Below are positions 44,681 through 56,812 of a stretch of DNA of 64,000 nucleotides, in pieces. The stretch spans positions 26,533,342 through 26,597,341 of the forward strand of contig OY821745.1 of NCBI GenBank assembly GCA_963682055.1, written 5' to 3'. How positions within the stretch are numbered: position 1 is the first letter of the stretch; the number at the start of each line of letters is the position of its first letter. The notes beneath the pieces are model-generated. The model was not told where the DNA came from, did no database searches, and saw only the letters and a list, made by a program, of their open reading frames with translations. The stretch is from Primula veris (lineage: Eukaryota > Streptophyta > Magnoliopsida > Ericales > Primulaceae). The translations under genes were made by a program, and so were the position numbers.

Positions 44681-47600
44681 GTATCTATATATGTGCCCAT
44701 TTTGGTGAATTTTGTGTTTCTGGGCTATTTTCTATATGTTTATTATCTGTTGTTAGCCTTTAATTTATATGTATTTATATATATATATGTATCATATATG
44801 CATATATTGGTGAATTTTGTGTATCTGGGCTATTTTCTATGTGTTTATTATCTGTGTTAGCCTTTAATTTATATGTATATATATATGTATATGTATCATA
44901 TATGCATATATTGGTGAATTTTGTGTATCTGGGCTATTTTTTATTTGTGTAACATGTGTTGTTAACCCTTTGATCTATTTTTTTGTGATATAATATTTGG
45001 AAAAAAACAGTTGAATTGAAGAAGCAGATCTCGTGTTCTCTACAGCTGAAGAACAAGACCGAGAATTACGTGGCTTTTAAGGTTAGTTTTTTGATTTATT
45101 TGCTTTATTGTTTTGTATTTACAGAGCCTTAGATTTGATAGTTGGAAAGATGTAATTTTGTTAAATTTCACGGATGTGATTGAAGAAATGGAAATATAAA
45201 TGTGTAATCTTTTGAAATTTACAATTTATAAGGTAGGGAACCTAGAAATTTGTTATCTTTTTAGTTTACAAAGAACAGGTTGGACGAAATAGAAATAGAA
45301 AAGTATCATCTTTTGAAAAACTTACAAACAAGCGGCCGAGGACTAGTAACAGGGTAAAAGGGACTCCCCATATTTAGAAAAAAGAGATCTTTTACCATGT
45401 ATTTTGATTTTTTTTTTTATTGATTTTAGCTTCTTAGGACCCCCATAATTACAACAACAAAAAAACTTTTCTAGTTCCGCCACTGCAAACAAGGGTTAAA
45501 TAAAAGTAGAAATAAATATGTTCAATCTTTTGAAATTTTACAAAAAAAAAAGGGGTAGGGGAATTAGAAATAGATGTGTAATCTTTTCAAATTTACATAA
45601 ATGGGTGGGAGAAAATAGAAACAGAAACGTGTTATCTTTTGAAAAAGGGTAAGGAAAGGCGGAAATAGAAATTTCTTATCCATTTTTTTACTTTACAAAA
45701 ATATCTTCTTTTGAATTTGTGTTTATATGGGATTTTTTTCCTCAGGTGAAGACAACGAATCCAAAGAAGTACTGTGTTCGACCAAATACTGGGGTTGTGT
45801 TGCCTCACTCTACTTGTGATGTTATTGGTCCGTGTCTCTTCAACTCTTATCTTGTTTATATGGAAATTGTTAGCCATACATAAATACATATGTATACAAT
45901 GATGTGGCAATGGCTGCCCTGGCCCGTTCTGATGTGGCTTTGATATATCTGTATTTCTGAGTGATTACTTTTAGGCATTCATGCATGTTTTCTTTCTACA
46001 TGGGTAGATGAAAATTAGCTCACGAACATTAATAATTGTACGGGCAGCATTATTATGTTAATTACGTGTTTAATTTCTCAGCAGGCTAAAATATTGATTA
46101 TTTTAACCTCGGCAAAGTTGTTTCTTAAGTTGAAAGTGATTTTCAGCAGTTGAATTTGGTTCCAACATATAATCTCAATCTCTCCCCATCAATTATTGAC
46201 AGCTCAATTGTGCTAATACAGTGCACTTGAGAACACGTTTTGGACCCAAGACAATGCTTTTATCATTATTGTTCTTAATATTATAGTTCGAAGTCTCGAA
46301 CTTTATTTTTCAACTAAATGAATCCATATTATTGGAGTTACTAGATTGAAAGAATTTAGGCCAAATTCCCTATTTTTAAATTTAAAATCTAAGTGCACAA
46401 ATGTGAGGCCTTAACTAAATGAATCCATATTATTGGAGTTACCTTTCTTGGTTTTACACGTTCGATTTGGCCCATTTGTGGTGCATGCAAGGTCTCCTTA
46501 ATCTGTAATTGCCAAGTTATGATATCTTCTTGCTTAGTTTGCTCATAATTCTGAATGTTATTTTTATTTGCCAGTTACAATGCAAGCACAAAGAGAGGCT
46601 CCCCCTGACATGCAATGTAAAGACAAGTTTTTACTTCAAAGCGCTGTGGCAAGCGAGGGAGCAACGGCGAAGGATATTACTTCAGAAACGGTAACCTTTA
46701 ATGGATTACATTGAGAGAAATATAGGTATATAAATGAAAATGAAGACCATAGCTGGCAAGCGAAGAAGAAGAAAAATATTAATCTGAAGTCTGAACATAC
46801 ACCTGTTAGCAGTTAGCACATTTATTGTTGTTAATGTCTTCACGGAGTTCAGAAGTTTTCTCATACTGGAAAAAGTGAATACATGACAATAATTAGGATG
46901 GTTCATTATCGGGAAATATTACATTTGCACAGGCTGCTAGTAAATTTCACAACATTGACCACTGTTTCAAAATTCCCTGTCTTGAGCCGCCTAGGCACTA
47001 GGCCTTGACTTGCCGCGATATGATTCAGGCCAAGCATTCTTATATGGGTGGGTATTCTTCAGGTCAACCACCAAAGTAAAAAATAAAAAATGTAGACCAA
47101 AGCCCATATTTGATATTACTCTACATTTGCGCAAGTCTCTCTAAGTCGTATCACCTTTAGTTCTCCGATCTCTCTTATTTGTGTTATTGACTTTCTCTGA
47201 CTTTCTCTTTATATATATGTTGGCCGTATATTGATGTTCTGTATATATAGTTTTCTCATTGGTTAAAGTCTGAGTTAAACTCTTATGAGTACAAATGCAA
47301 GTGGTAGACTACTAGTAATAACATATGTCGGTTTTGATCAAATGTGTCTTTGTCTTATTCTCTTTTCTTATGTAAACAAACTAAACCAGTAGTGAGAGTC
47401 AATAATTAAGAAAGAACATTAATTCGATTACGGTGATCTTCTGGTTTTAAATTAAATTTAATTATTATATTTGGAAATAATTTTGTTTGTTTAATCTGGT
47501 TGAGATTTTGTTAAATAATGATTGCTAAATATAAGGTGAAAGGCTTTCAGTATTCATTTAGCTTGGGAACCATATATCTAAAGTGCCAATCATATTAGAA

Positions 47601-50047
47601 CCCAAGGAAATTAAATTACAATGTAAAAAAAATCGTTTTGTCGCCTAGGCCCCACTTTCGTGCCTTTGAGTCTGCCTAGGTCTTTTTGAAACATTGCCTG
47701 ATCTACACAAAGAAACTACAATTAGTATAGAAGTCTATTAATGTCAACTCAATTGCACTTGTTACCTGCTACTTGTATGATTCCTCCGGTGTTCTACGCT
47801 AACATTCCACAACAATCGAACAATTAACATTTAATATTTGAACTCTGAAGCGAATTTTGGTAGGGTGCAGTACTAATTGTTCGATATTCTATAGATTGGT
47901 CATTGGTATGGAACGTAACACTGGTGTTCTTATTCTTCGATTTTGTGCAGATCAGTGTCCAAATTGAAACTTTGTAATATACTGTATTAACCGTTAAAAA
48001 CTAATAGGTTTTCTCCTGATTTGTACTTACTTTGGATGAGTGGTGTAACTAATGTAGTCTCTTATGCGACTCTTTATTTTGTAAACGGATTCTTTGAGCT
48101 TCTATTTCAGCTTTTATGATACTATTTCTTTTTTACGAAGTTCAACAAGGCGACAGGAAACCAGGTGGAGGAGAGCAAGTTAAGAGTTGCATATGTTCCC
48201 CCGCCACAGCCACCATCTCCAGTAAGAGAAGGTTCTGAAGAAGGCTCTTCACCTAGGGCTTCAGTTTCTGAAAATGGAACTTTTAGTGCAACTGAACATA
48301 CTGCTGTGAGTACTTTAGAAAAAAAATCACCTTTTTTATTTGTTACTAGAAGATCGTATTTTCCTTTTGTTTTTGATGGGCATGTTGTCTTAATTGTAGA
48401 ATTCGATAGCACATGTGGACAGAATGCTGGCAGAGCCTTCAGATAACTCGTCAGATGTACATCTTCCTTTTTTCTTGTAGAAAATTTAATTTCTGTTACC
48501 CTGAGCCTTAAAGTGTATGATGTTTCTGATATTTGGGTAGCCATTGATATCGTTTAGGGTGAATGCAGCGATGGTCCCCGTATTTTTGGTTAAGTTTCTA
48601 TTTGGTCCCTTTAGTATCAAATTTGAACTTCAGGAATCACATTTAAATAATTTACACGGTTGATCCTTGTACAGTCATACATAAAGTTTTACATACTGAT
48701 GATCCCTAGGAGTTGGTTAAGTTTCAACTAAGGTCCCTTCTTACTGGGAGCAATAGTGTTATACATGGAAACTACCAGTATAACTTATTCAAAATTTGGG
48801 AATTATCGGTGTAAACTTATTCAAACTGTGAGGACCAGTACAGTTGGAGGTGAAAAAATGGGGACCAAATAGAAATTTCTCACAAGGTTTAAAGACCATA
48901 ACCGTATCATAAATTACCAATATACAATGCATTGGTCGCCATAATTAAGTTACATGGTTGTTCCTAAAATTTAAACCCACAACACTTTTGGTCCCCATAG
49001 TTTAAATAAGTTTTGTTGCGGTCCCGTCTTATGGGAACCACTAGTGTTATACGTGGAACCACTAATCAACGTATTCAAGATATGGAGACTATCCGTGTAA
49101 CTCCTGAAAGGACTGCCTTCCTGGCAAACAAAACCTGTGATGACCAATCGTGTCCGGGTGAAACTATGGAAACACCAAACAGATTCTATATTATAATTTA
49201 TAAGACCAAGAGTGTTACAAATCCATAGAAGGGGACCAAATAGAAGTTTTCCACTATGTGGGACCAGTTTTTTGTAATTCATGCTATAGTTCATGTCGAG
49301 TTTCAAATTTGATTACTAGTTATAATATTTATCCCGATGTGAATACATATTACATACTAAAGAACCTACGACACCTACTCATTGAACAATACTGTATTAT
49401 TTCCCATTTCAGGTCAAGACTCTTATTTCAAAGCTGACAGATGAGAAAAATTCTGCACTCCGGCAACGTAAGAAGCTTCAGCAAGAATTGGTAAGCGATT
49501 CAATTTAGTATGTATAACTTAGTTCTTTTGACCATTATTATTTCATCTTCTCTCGATGACCCCATTGTGCTCTACCCTCACTAAGTCAATGTGTATGGTG
49601 TTTGAGTACAGTACTTGTTGCATTTTTTATTGGCTGCACTTATTGAAGATGGTAAAGGCCGATTTCTATTAAGAAAAAGGATATCAAATAAGGTGGAAAT
49701 GCAAATTTTTGGATGCCGAGTAATTTTTTTACCATCAATAAACTTGCACACACGTGTGTCATGCATTAGTTTCGTTCACCCTTTAAATTTCAAATCGTTC
49801 CATGTTTATGCAGTGTGAAGCAATTAATGGTTTCAGCGAACATTTGTATTTTACATGTTACCATCCGATACTTTTAAAATATGTATATATATAGGGCAGC
49901 GTGTTTTAAACCAAAGGCTTAATTTAAAAAGGTCCGTATGTGCAGGAGTTACTGAGACGTGAAGGTAATAAAACCCGAGGCGGTCTATACCTTGTTATCG
50001 TGGGCCTGATTGGAATTCTTATGGGCTACCTTCTTAAAAGAACATGA
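44589..50047 (+). CDS. VAP27-1: VAP27-type vesicle-associated protein (MSP domain, 8 exons, 240 aa)
   Basis: Exons: 44589-44640, 45011-45081, 45746-45827, 46575-46690, 48141-48305, 48400-48456, 49413-49490, 49946-50047. All junctions are GT-AG and in phase, giving 240 aa, the usual length of plant VAP27-1. The major sperm protein domain covers about residues 6-126, with FELKKQISCSL and VKTTNPKKYCVRPNTG, the conserved strand and basic patch that bind FFAT motifs. Next is a Pro/Ser linker (PPPQPPSPVREGSEEGSSPR), a coiled coil near 173-214 (LISKLTDEKNSAL to QQELELLRRE) and a C-terminal membrane anchor near 221-236 followed by KRT. VAP27 proteins sit in the ER membrane and tether it to the plasma membrane, cytoskeleton and endocytic sites. 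The ATG follows a CAATA-repeat leader. Exon 6 is placed in the frame giving MLAEPSDNSSD, which matches the VAP27 linker; the other frame stops after 15 codons. Confidence 0.93.
44702..45000. repeat. Tandem repeat of about 105 bp in VAP27 intron 1, about 2.5 copies
   Basis: Units starting TTGGTGAATTTTGTG occur at 44702, 44807 and 44911. Each runs through CTGGGCTATTTT, and the first two continue through GTTAGCCTTTAATTTATATG to TATCATATATGCATATA. The third is cut short. Copies differ at few positions, so the duplication is recent. Confidence 0.88.
45175..45705. repeat. Degenerate tandem repeat of about 60 bp in VAP27 intron 2
   Basis: The phrase AGAAATnnnTGTnATCTTTTGAAATTTACA recurs about six or seven times, with variants near 45198, 45248, 45300, 45513, 45575, 45630 and 45670. 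A different segment of about 150 bp (45335-45490), ending AGTTCCGCCACTG, interrupts the array and resembles a hAT end. Confidence 0.65.
46960..47696. mobile_element. hAT-like MITE, CCTAGGC family (copy 3), VAP27 intron 4
   Basis: It starts CACTGTTTCAAAATTCCCTG and ends GGTCTTTTTGAAACATTG. CGCCTAGGCACTAGGCC near the left end and CGCCTAGGCCCCAC with GTCTGCCTAGG near the right end tie it to the elements at 23682 and 29839. No clean 8-bp duplication was found, so the ends are approximate. Confidence 0.6.
48640..49260. repeat. Diverged direct repeat of about 300 bp in VAP27 intron 6
   Basis: Two copies begin near 48640 and 48960. Both contain GGTCCCnTCTTA, then AnTAGTGTTATACnTGGAA, and end with GGGGACCAAATAGAA (48860 and 49228). 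Such GGTCCC / GGGACC sequences are common non-coding repeats in plants. No coding capacity was seen. Confidence 0.6.
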
Positions 50048-53000
50048 TTGATCGCCCGTGTGTTTGTGTGTGGAGTAAATTTCGGAAAATATTAAAATGA
50101 GACAAATGATATTGGATTAATATGCAACAAATCTTGGTATTGCGTTGGATGTCTTTGTAACTTTTTTCAGGAAAAAACCCTGTTAGATTTTATAGGTATG
50201 TTGTGAAATTGATAGATACTTTCATGGTTTCGACTTTGTGTTATTTATCGGTTTGGCATTATGTTTGTGTTTCTAGGCACTAGCCATTTGTTTGTGAGGG
50301 AAATATGTCAGAACTTCAAAACTGTAAAAGAATAGAGTTGAAACATTGGTTTTGACAAGTTCTAAACCAAGACACTAAACTAGATGACACAGATTTGAGT
50401 TTGTATCTATGTCAAAGTATTTATGTATATGGGTTTAGAAGTTGTCATTGGTTTTTCTTTTCTAACTGTAGTCAGTTCACAGTTCTGGAGTAAATTTTTA
50501 GACTCTATCTCATCAAAAGATAAGAAATCATTCTCTTTTTCTTGTTTTTGTGTTTTCTTTTTTTATGGTTTTGGTTTTGCTTAATAAGCTACTGTAATTC
50601 CCAAACCACAAAACTTTTGCTTAAAAAGTCTAGTCATTATGGGGCAAAATCTAAAGAGCAAAAAAGTTACATTTTAGCCGAGTTATTACTGCATACATGC
50701 ATATTCTGGGCGAGGCAAAATGCTATGATTGGAGAATTTCGACTAAAATAAACAAAATATCAATCTTATTTGGGGGGTGTAGCTTCCAGAACTACAATAA
50801 TTAATTGAGATGCTCCCAAAAAAAACTAGAGAATAATCAAAAAAATCTATTTTGCCGTTTTCAAATTGCTTTTCATAATGGGGTTTTTTTTTTTTTAAAA
50901 CAACGAATAACACTGATGAGAAGCTATGTTTTTTTTGTTGGTACTTCAAAGAAGCCATGTTTGGTTGTGGCTTTTAGGTGAATAACCGGCTTGCTCCACT
51001 CATAAAGATCAGGATTCATCTAGGTTAAAACTCTTTTTTCAAGGCTAAAGAACCTAATAGCGTTGCTCTTATTCTGATCAGCCAAATGTAATGCAGCTTA
51101 TAAGCTGACATTAGTAGCTGCAACCAGATCACAGACTTTGAAACTCCACCACATAGGTTTTTAAGATTAACTAGGAGATATGGTGCGATATCATTGATTC
51201 GGAGCAACTTCAATCGTTCTAGTATGAGTTTCCAGTGAACAATAACAAGCTTAGGAGACTAATAAGTCTTGCCAACGCAACCTGGCAATCCACAAAATTC
51301 AAATATATTTTACAAATTTGTTTATAGACTAAAAATAATGTAATTTACAACTTCTTGAACTAGCATTTGTTTTTGGCATCACAGATTATTAGTCCCTCTG
51401 CCCTTATGGGATCCTAAATCACGTGTATCCAGAATTCCAGAGGATCCTAAATCACGTGTATCCAGAATTCCAGTGGGAAGAACCGGAAACTGGCATCTGG
51501 AACCTTGACGAAATTTTACAATCAAACAAATTACAATTCCTGAGAACTCGTTTGATATCATGTTTACAGGAGTACTTGCTTAATCTTTTGTGGAAAATTT
51601 TACAAGTCAACAACGGAGTCAAGATTTTAATTAGTGCTAAGCATTCAATATTTCGGTGCGTCTTAAGTGTTAAATTATTGTCTTTTTGAAAATCTTAATG
51701 TACAAACTGAAAATTATTCTTGAATTGAAGCATGTGAAATGGTTAATTGTTTGGAGTTTGTTTACACATTAAAAATACGAACATGAGATAAATATGACGA
51801 ATATGACAAAATTTGGGTTTATGAGATTTTGTCTCGGAAGACACCGAATTTTGTTATAGCTATATGTGATACGGTCACCGGAGAAACTCACTCACATAGT
51901 GAGTAAACCCGGGTATATAAGAACTATTTAACAGAAGATATGCGGAGAAGGTTTTGTCTTAAACTCTAATAATTATTACGGCTAATCATTTGTCAGTGCA
52001 AGATTTTCATGAAACCAAGTTTTCCTCAAGTATATGATGGCAGCCAATGAAAATAAAAAATAAAAAATAAAAAATAATCGAGGAACAATAACGAACACGA
52101 AAGAGACATGAAGTAGTGCTTTAGTGTTGACCCTTGCAAAATCACATATACCAAAAGTAGAAGATAAGAGAATTGGGGCAAAGGATAGAAGACAAAGCAA
52201 GAAATATACAAGGAAAAAAGAACATCTCTTGGTTATAAGTTTGTCCACTTCAAAGAAATGTATTAGCAAAGTCCAAAAAATTCAGACTACTATTTTGACG
52301 AAAATAACAACTCTGTTACCAAAAATACCAGATATCAAAACTATAATTCTACTCGACTTTATTAAAGCTATCGTAACAAGGAAAGGAAGTAGTAACATGT
52401 GCAACCATATTAACAGCAACCGTAACAGTTTTTTTTACACTTTTCTTCATATTTAACTTAATTAGTATCACTTTTATATTTTTAGAATAATAGTTTAACT
52501 TTATACATTTTTCAGGTTCCATATCAAATTTCTTATCATAACTAAATATTACTATATTTTAATATACTTTTATCAATTTTTTTCAACCCAAATTAATTTA
52601 CTAGATAAAACACATTAAATAAGACGTTTTCTCATATTTAAAGTAAAAAGTACACTTTTACAATTTATAAGTAAACGTTTTGGTTTGTACAAATTATCAA
52701 TTTTTTTTCATCAATTTCTCTATCACAGTTATACAACTCGTCTTTTTGTTATTTTATTAATTTATATGTGAAAAGTACTAATAAATGAGAGAGAATATAA
52801 GAGAAAAGTAAAAGCGAGAAATTATTATTTTAATTATAAGGAAACATCTTGATCCCTTATATTTGAGTGATATTTGAGTTCATGTATATTTAAGATAATA
52901 GATAAGAAAACTGATACGTGTATAATTTTAAAACAATATATTCATATTTAAACTAGATTGGTTATATAAGCTAACTGATACGGTTGCTTAAGTAATAACT

Positions 53001-53300
53001 TTTGAAGTATAACACACACATGCATAAATTTTAAATCATGAATATTAACTCAAATAACTTTTTTTTATCCATCCCATAATGTAAATGTAACAACAATGCA
53101 TATATCTTACTCGTATAGACTTCATTAATTTCATCAAAAAAAACATTTGGTAATACCAAAGCATTAAATACGAGCAAATTGGTAGATTAAAAATAGCCCT
53201 ACAAAATGTGATAGATGAAAACAAAATGTAGTTTTTTTATATATATATTTACGGGATGATGGAGTATTAACTTCACTGTAATAAAAATGTCATTTATTAG
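50048..53300. other. Intergenic downstream of VAP27, no gene seen
   Basis: AT-rich, without any protein-like frame. It includes the 3' untranslated region of VAP27 (its end cannot be placed) and a 31-bp direct repeat at 51411-51472. An AAAAATAA run lies near 52057-52077. Confidence 0.5.
51411..51472. repeat. 31-bp tandem duplication
   Basis: The unit GATCCTAAATCACGTGTATC followed by CAGAATTCCAG occurs twice in a row. It contains CACGTG (a G-box-like palindrome), but no gene is adjacent. Confidence 0.85.
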
Positions 53301-53307
53301 ACACGTT

Positions 53308-53377
53308 GTTGCTAAACTGATGGTAAAATGGGTGTCGCTAAATTTAACAACACTCATTTTACCATCAGTTTAGTAAC
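53308..53377. repeat. Hairpin-forming inverted repeat, 26-bp arms
   Basis: GTTGCTAAACTGATGGTAAA (continuing ATGGGT) pairs with ACTCATTTTACCATCAGTTT (continuing AGTAAC) across a loop of about 17 bases, with two mismatches. A CACTGTAATAAAAATGTC sequence 30 bp upstream looks like a CACTA-type MITE end, so the hairpin is probably the core of a MITE. Confidence 0.65.
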
Positions 53378-54266
53378 ATGATATCTGATGATAGACTAAT
53401 ATTTTTTTTAATGCATTTGTATCACAGATTTTTCCACATTTAACCATGCAAAATTTGAGGTTGGCAGCAGCCAACTCATCCATGCAATATATGTTTGGTG
53501 CCAAATGATGGGTTGAGAAAGAGAGATGAATTTGAATGTGTGGTTCTTATTATGGGGCCTACGCTGGTGGCTTTGTAGTTTTGACAAGCATATGTGAGTG
53601 CTTGCTTTAGGGTTTTCGCATAAGCTTGCTAAGAAACATGTGGAAAAGAATGGACGCGTTGTTGTTAAGCTGACCAAAATATTATATTTATATATATATA
53701 TATATATATTTGACATCAATTTAGATATCAACTTTGACATTTTTTTTTAAAAACGATCCAAATCAAGATTTGTTTAATACAAATCTCCACGGTTTTATGA
53801 CGAAAACACAAATATGCAACTACAACAAACTTAAAAATTATGGAATTTTTTTTTTATAGACAATCAAATTTTGTCTCTAAATGTTAATTTTTCGGAACAA
53901 AAATAATCTTTTAAATACAAAAATAAATTCTTTGTATCAAAATCTAACTTTTTGAAAAAAAAATTGTCTCTAAAGACAATCATATACAGACATAAAAATA
54001 CAATTTAATTTAGTCTCAAAAAGTATTTGTAAACAAATTTTAATTGTCTCATTATGTTCATATGAAATTATCTTTGAAAACAAAAAATAATTCAAAAATA
54101 TGTGTCTAAAAGTTAGATTTTAGGATTAAAAAATTATTTTTGTATATAAAACATTATTTTTGTGCAAAAAATTTACCATTTAAAGAAAAAATTTAATTGA
54201 CTCTAAAAATATTATCTGTAATTCTTAAGTTTGTTAACGTGTGTGTGTGTGTATATATATATATAT
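53378..54266. other. Intergenic, no gene seen
   Basis: AT-rich. From about 53820 to 54240 many short phrases (TTGTCTCTAAA, AAAAATTATTTTTG) recur in both orientations, between AACAAACTTAAAAATTAT and CTGTAATTCTTAAGTTTGTT. This may be another degenerate foldback MITE. A TG/TA microsatellite lies at 54238-54266. Confidence 0.4.
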
Positions 54267-54569
54267 ACTATTATAATAAGTCAATCCAAGATTTTTTGAG
54301 GCTGTCAAATTTTACCACTTTTTTCCAAAAATACCCTTACATTTTTTTATTAATTACCACAATACCATATTCTCATAAAAAATAGATAAAAAGTAATAAC
54401 TAATAACACTTTTTATCCATATTTAACCTCTCAAAATTCTTTTGAGTCTTCTTATCTTACACTCTTATCTTTTTTTTATTCTCCAAATATTTGTATCATA
54501 ACTACACTTATTTTCTAAATTTTATCGCATTACGCGTCTCACACGCAAAGCGTGGGGCACGATTACTAA
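54267..54569. mobile_element. Helitron-like non-autonomous element (copy 2)
   Basis: CTATTATAATAAGTCAATCC to CGTGGGGCACGATTACTAA followed by T is the same element as 20072-20363, with the same order of motifs throughout and the same 3' hairpin (CACGCAAAGCGTG). The end CTAA fits the CTRR rule. The left end merges with a TA microsatellite. Confidence 0.62.
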
Positions 54570-54964
54570 TATATATATATTGAAAGTCAAGCCTATCAAA
54601 TATCATATTAATTATATGTCAAATTTCGGTATAACGGAACACTCAGGTAGTACAATTCGCTACCTAAAAACAAAGCCAAAGAAAAACTAACTTGTCACCG
54701 GTGAGAACTAAGAAATGTAGCAGTGGCAAAACTATTAAGCAAATCTAAATATGCCATTGTAGTAAATGATCTCATCGATCTTTAGAGAATCATAAGTTAT
54801 TACAATCATAAGCTATCATTTTGTGAAGTTACGACAATATTTACTGCTTCACTTTGAAAGCAACCCATCTTTGAATTATCGAAAACAAGTTTAAGTAACA
54901 TAATTTAAATACAATCATACTCAAAATCCCTTATAGAAATGTCTGCACACTTAGAGACGTTTTG

Positions 54965-55073
54965 TTGCAATTCTGAAACTATAGTGGTTGTGGACTAAAC
55001 TGGTAACACCACAAACAACTTTTGCTATTGTGTTGTTAATTTAGCGACAACCATTATAGCATCAGAATTGCAA
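54965..55073. repeat. Inverted repeat, 27-bp arms (MITE-like)
   Basis: TTGCAATTCTGAAACTATAG (continuing TGGTTGT) pairs imperfectly with ACAACCATTATAGCATCAGA (continuing ATTGCAA). A sequence CATTTTATTATAATG follows near 55098. It is the complement of a CATTATAATAAAATGTC end like that at 53274, suggesting a related MITE family. Confidence 0.55.
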
Positions 55074-56174
55074 CACAACCACTATCACTGTTCAGACATT
55101 TTATTATAATGAATTATGCTTGTCACGTTGCAATCTAAGCAGTTCTAAAATCTAATCCCTCAACGAACTCAATCGTTTGAACGACACATCCTTAAAAGTT
55201 ACCCCTTCAGACGAAATCTAAGACAATTCTAATGAGAATTCTATTTATCAAGTCGGAACCTTGGTTTAAATTAGATCTCAGTAGCCAACATACGTTAAAC
55301 ATACCCGTTCTCGTCAGTCGTCGCTAATAAAGCCAGCACAAATTCCAATTAATATTAAATCTTAATATCATTTTCCAACGGTAAACTGTCAACGCAGTTA
55401 AAACATTAATCTCAACCTAATTTAGACATGTCGGAGCCAAGACTAATTATGCGGATGCTAAGATTGAAAGGTGATTACAGCTATATATATCAAATTATTT
55501 CTTTATTTTCGTAAAGAACCTTATAAATTTGCATTTTTAATAATTATTGGGTTGCAATGGAAACGTAAGTCACATATAAATATACCCTTCACCCCTATTT
55601 ATATACACACATCAAAGCCAAAAGTAGAATAAAAAAGTTATCAAGAGGAAAACTTTAAAAGAGACGTTGAGAAGATATGGTGTCCAAGAATCTTTAAAAG
55701 ATCAGTAAGAGAAAGAGAGAGAAGCATAACACTTTTCTTGATGACAACACTAGGTTTTGTTGCATACTCACAACAACCATGAACCTCGTAATATTGAAGC
55801 ACCACAATTTCCACCTCATATTACATTTTCACTACTTTATTTTATCAAAGTGATTTCTCCACCCTTTGGTAAATTTAAACTATTTCGTAAACGTCCGGTT
55901 ACAGAAACATGATTGATTATTCTTTTTAGATATGGGGACCAAATTACTATAATTAATTTTTTTTAAAAGACAGCATGTAGATCAAAAGTAAAAAATGACT
56001 TTTTTTTTTCTTCTTAAATAATTGTATATAGATTAGAAATACCATTAGGACACCGATTCATATATACTTCTTGTTTCATCATTTAGTTATTCCACAACAT
56101 TTATGCTAGATTTGAGGTGGATTATTCGGACCGGACAAGTAACTACAAAGGTAATTACATGTTTTTTTTTTGGG

Positions 56175-56812
56175 AAAGATTGTTACGTCGGAGAACGGTT
56201 CACATGCGCACATACTGTGTTCATATGGGTCAATATATATACACATATAAACTGATACTAAAAGATTAACTCAATAGTATGGTTAGTCAATAGTGTATAT
56301 TAGTAATCAACATATCTTTTTCACATCACTTTGATATCTGATTATATATATGTGAACCTTAACAATCTCGTTCTCACATTTAAACCTCATCGAGCCAGCT
56401 CCCACTCAGTCAAATCTCGATTCTAATACTCAACTCTCCAGCAGCACCCGCACTTCACCTTACGAGTTACCGTAGCCCATATCCATCAGTGGGGTGATCT
56501 ACTTCTCAATGGCAATGGTCACATGTTCCAATCATCCGTGTTCTCCCAAGAAACATATTTGTCGTGCAGTTAAAGAGGAGTCCGGTCCAAGAACGTCTTT
56601 CATCGGGGCATTGCTATCATTTGTGGGAAGATTCTCACATAGGGAGCGGTCCACAAGCACACACAATGTGCTCATATGGGCTCATTAATATACACTTTTG
56701 AACTCATAATTATACTAAAATGTCAATCAAGTAGTATGGTGGATCATTAGTGTATATTAATTTATATCTCTTTTTAACACCATTTCCATATGAGATTATA
56801 TGTGCACCATAA
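56175..56812. repeat. Diverged direct repeat, two copies of about 180 bp
   Basis: Copy 1 (about 56175-56355) and copy 2 (about 56625-56812) share the same succession of phrases: GGAGAACGGTTCACATGCGC / GGGAGCGGTCCACAAGCAC, then TGTGTTCATATGGG / TGTGCTCATATGGG, AATATATACAC, AGTATGGT, TAGTGTATATTA and TGATTATATATATGTG. Roughly 270 bp of unrelated sequence separates them. Confidence 0.6.

Noticed and set aside
56494..56688. 64-codon frame containing several Cys and His
   Set aside because: It lies across one copy of a non-coding direct repeat, has no spaced zinc-binding pattern, and shows no exon-like borders.
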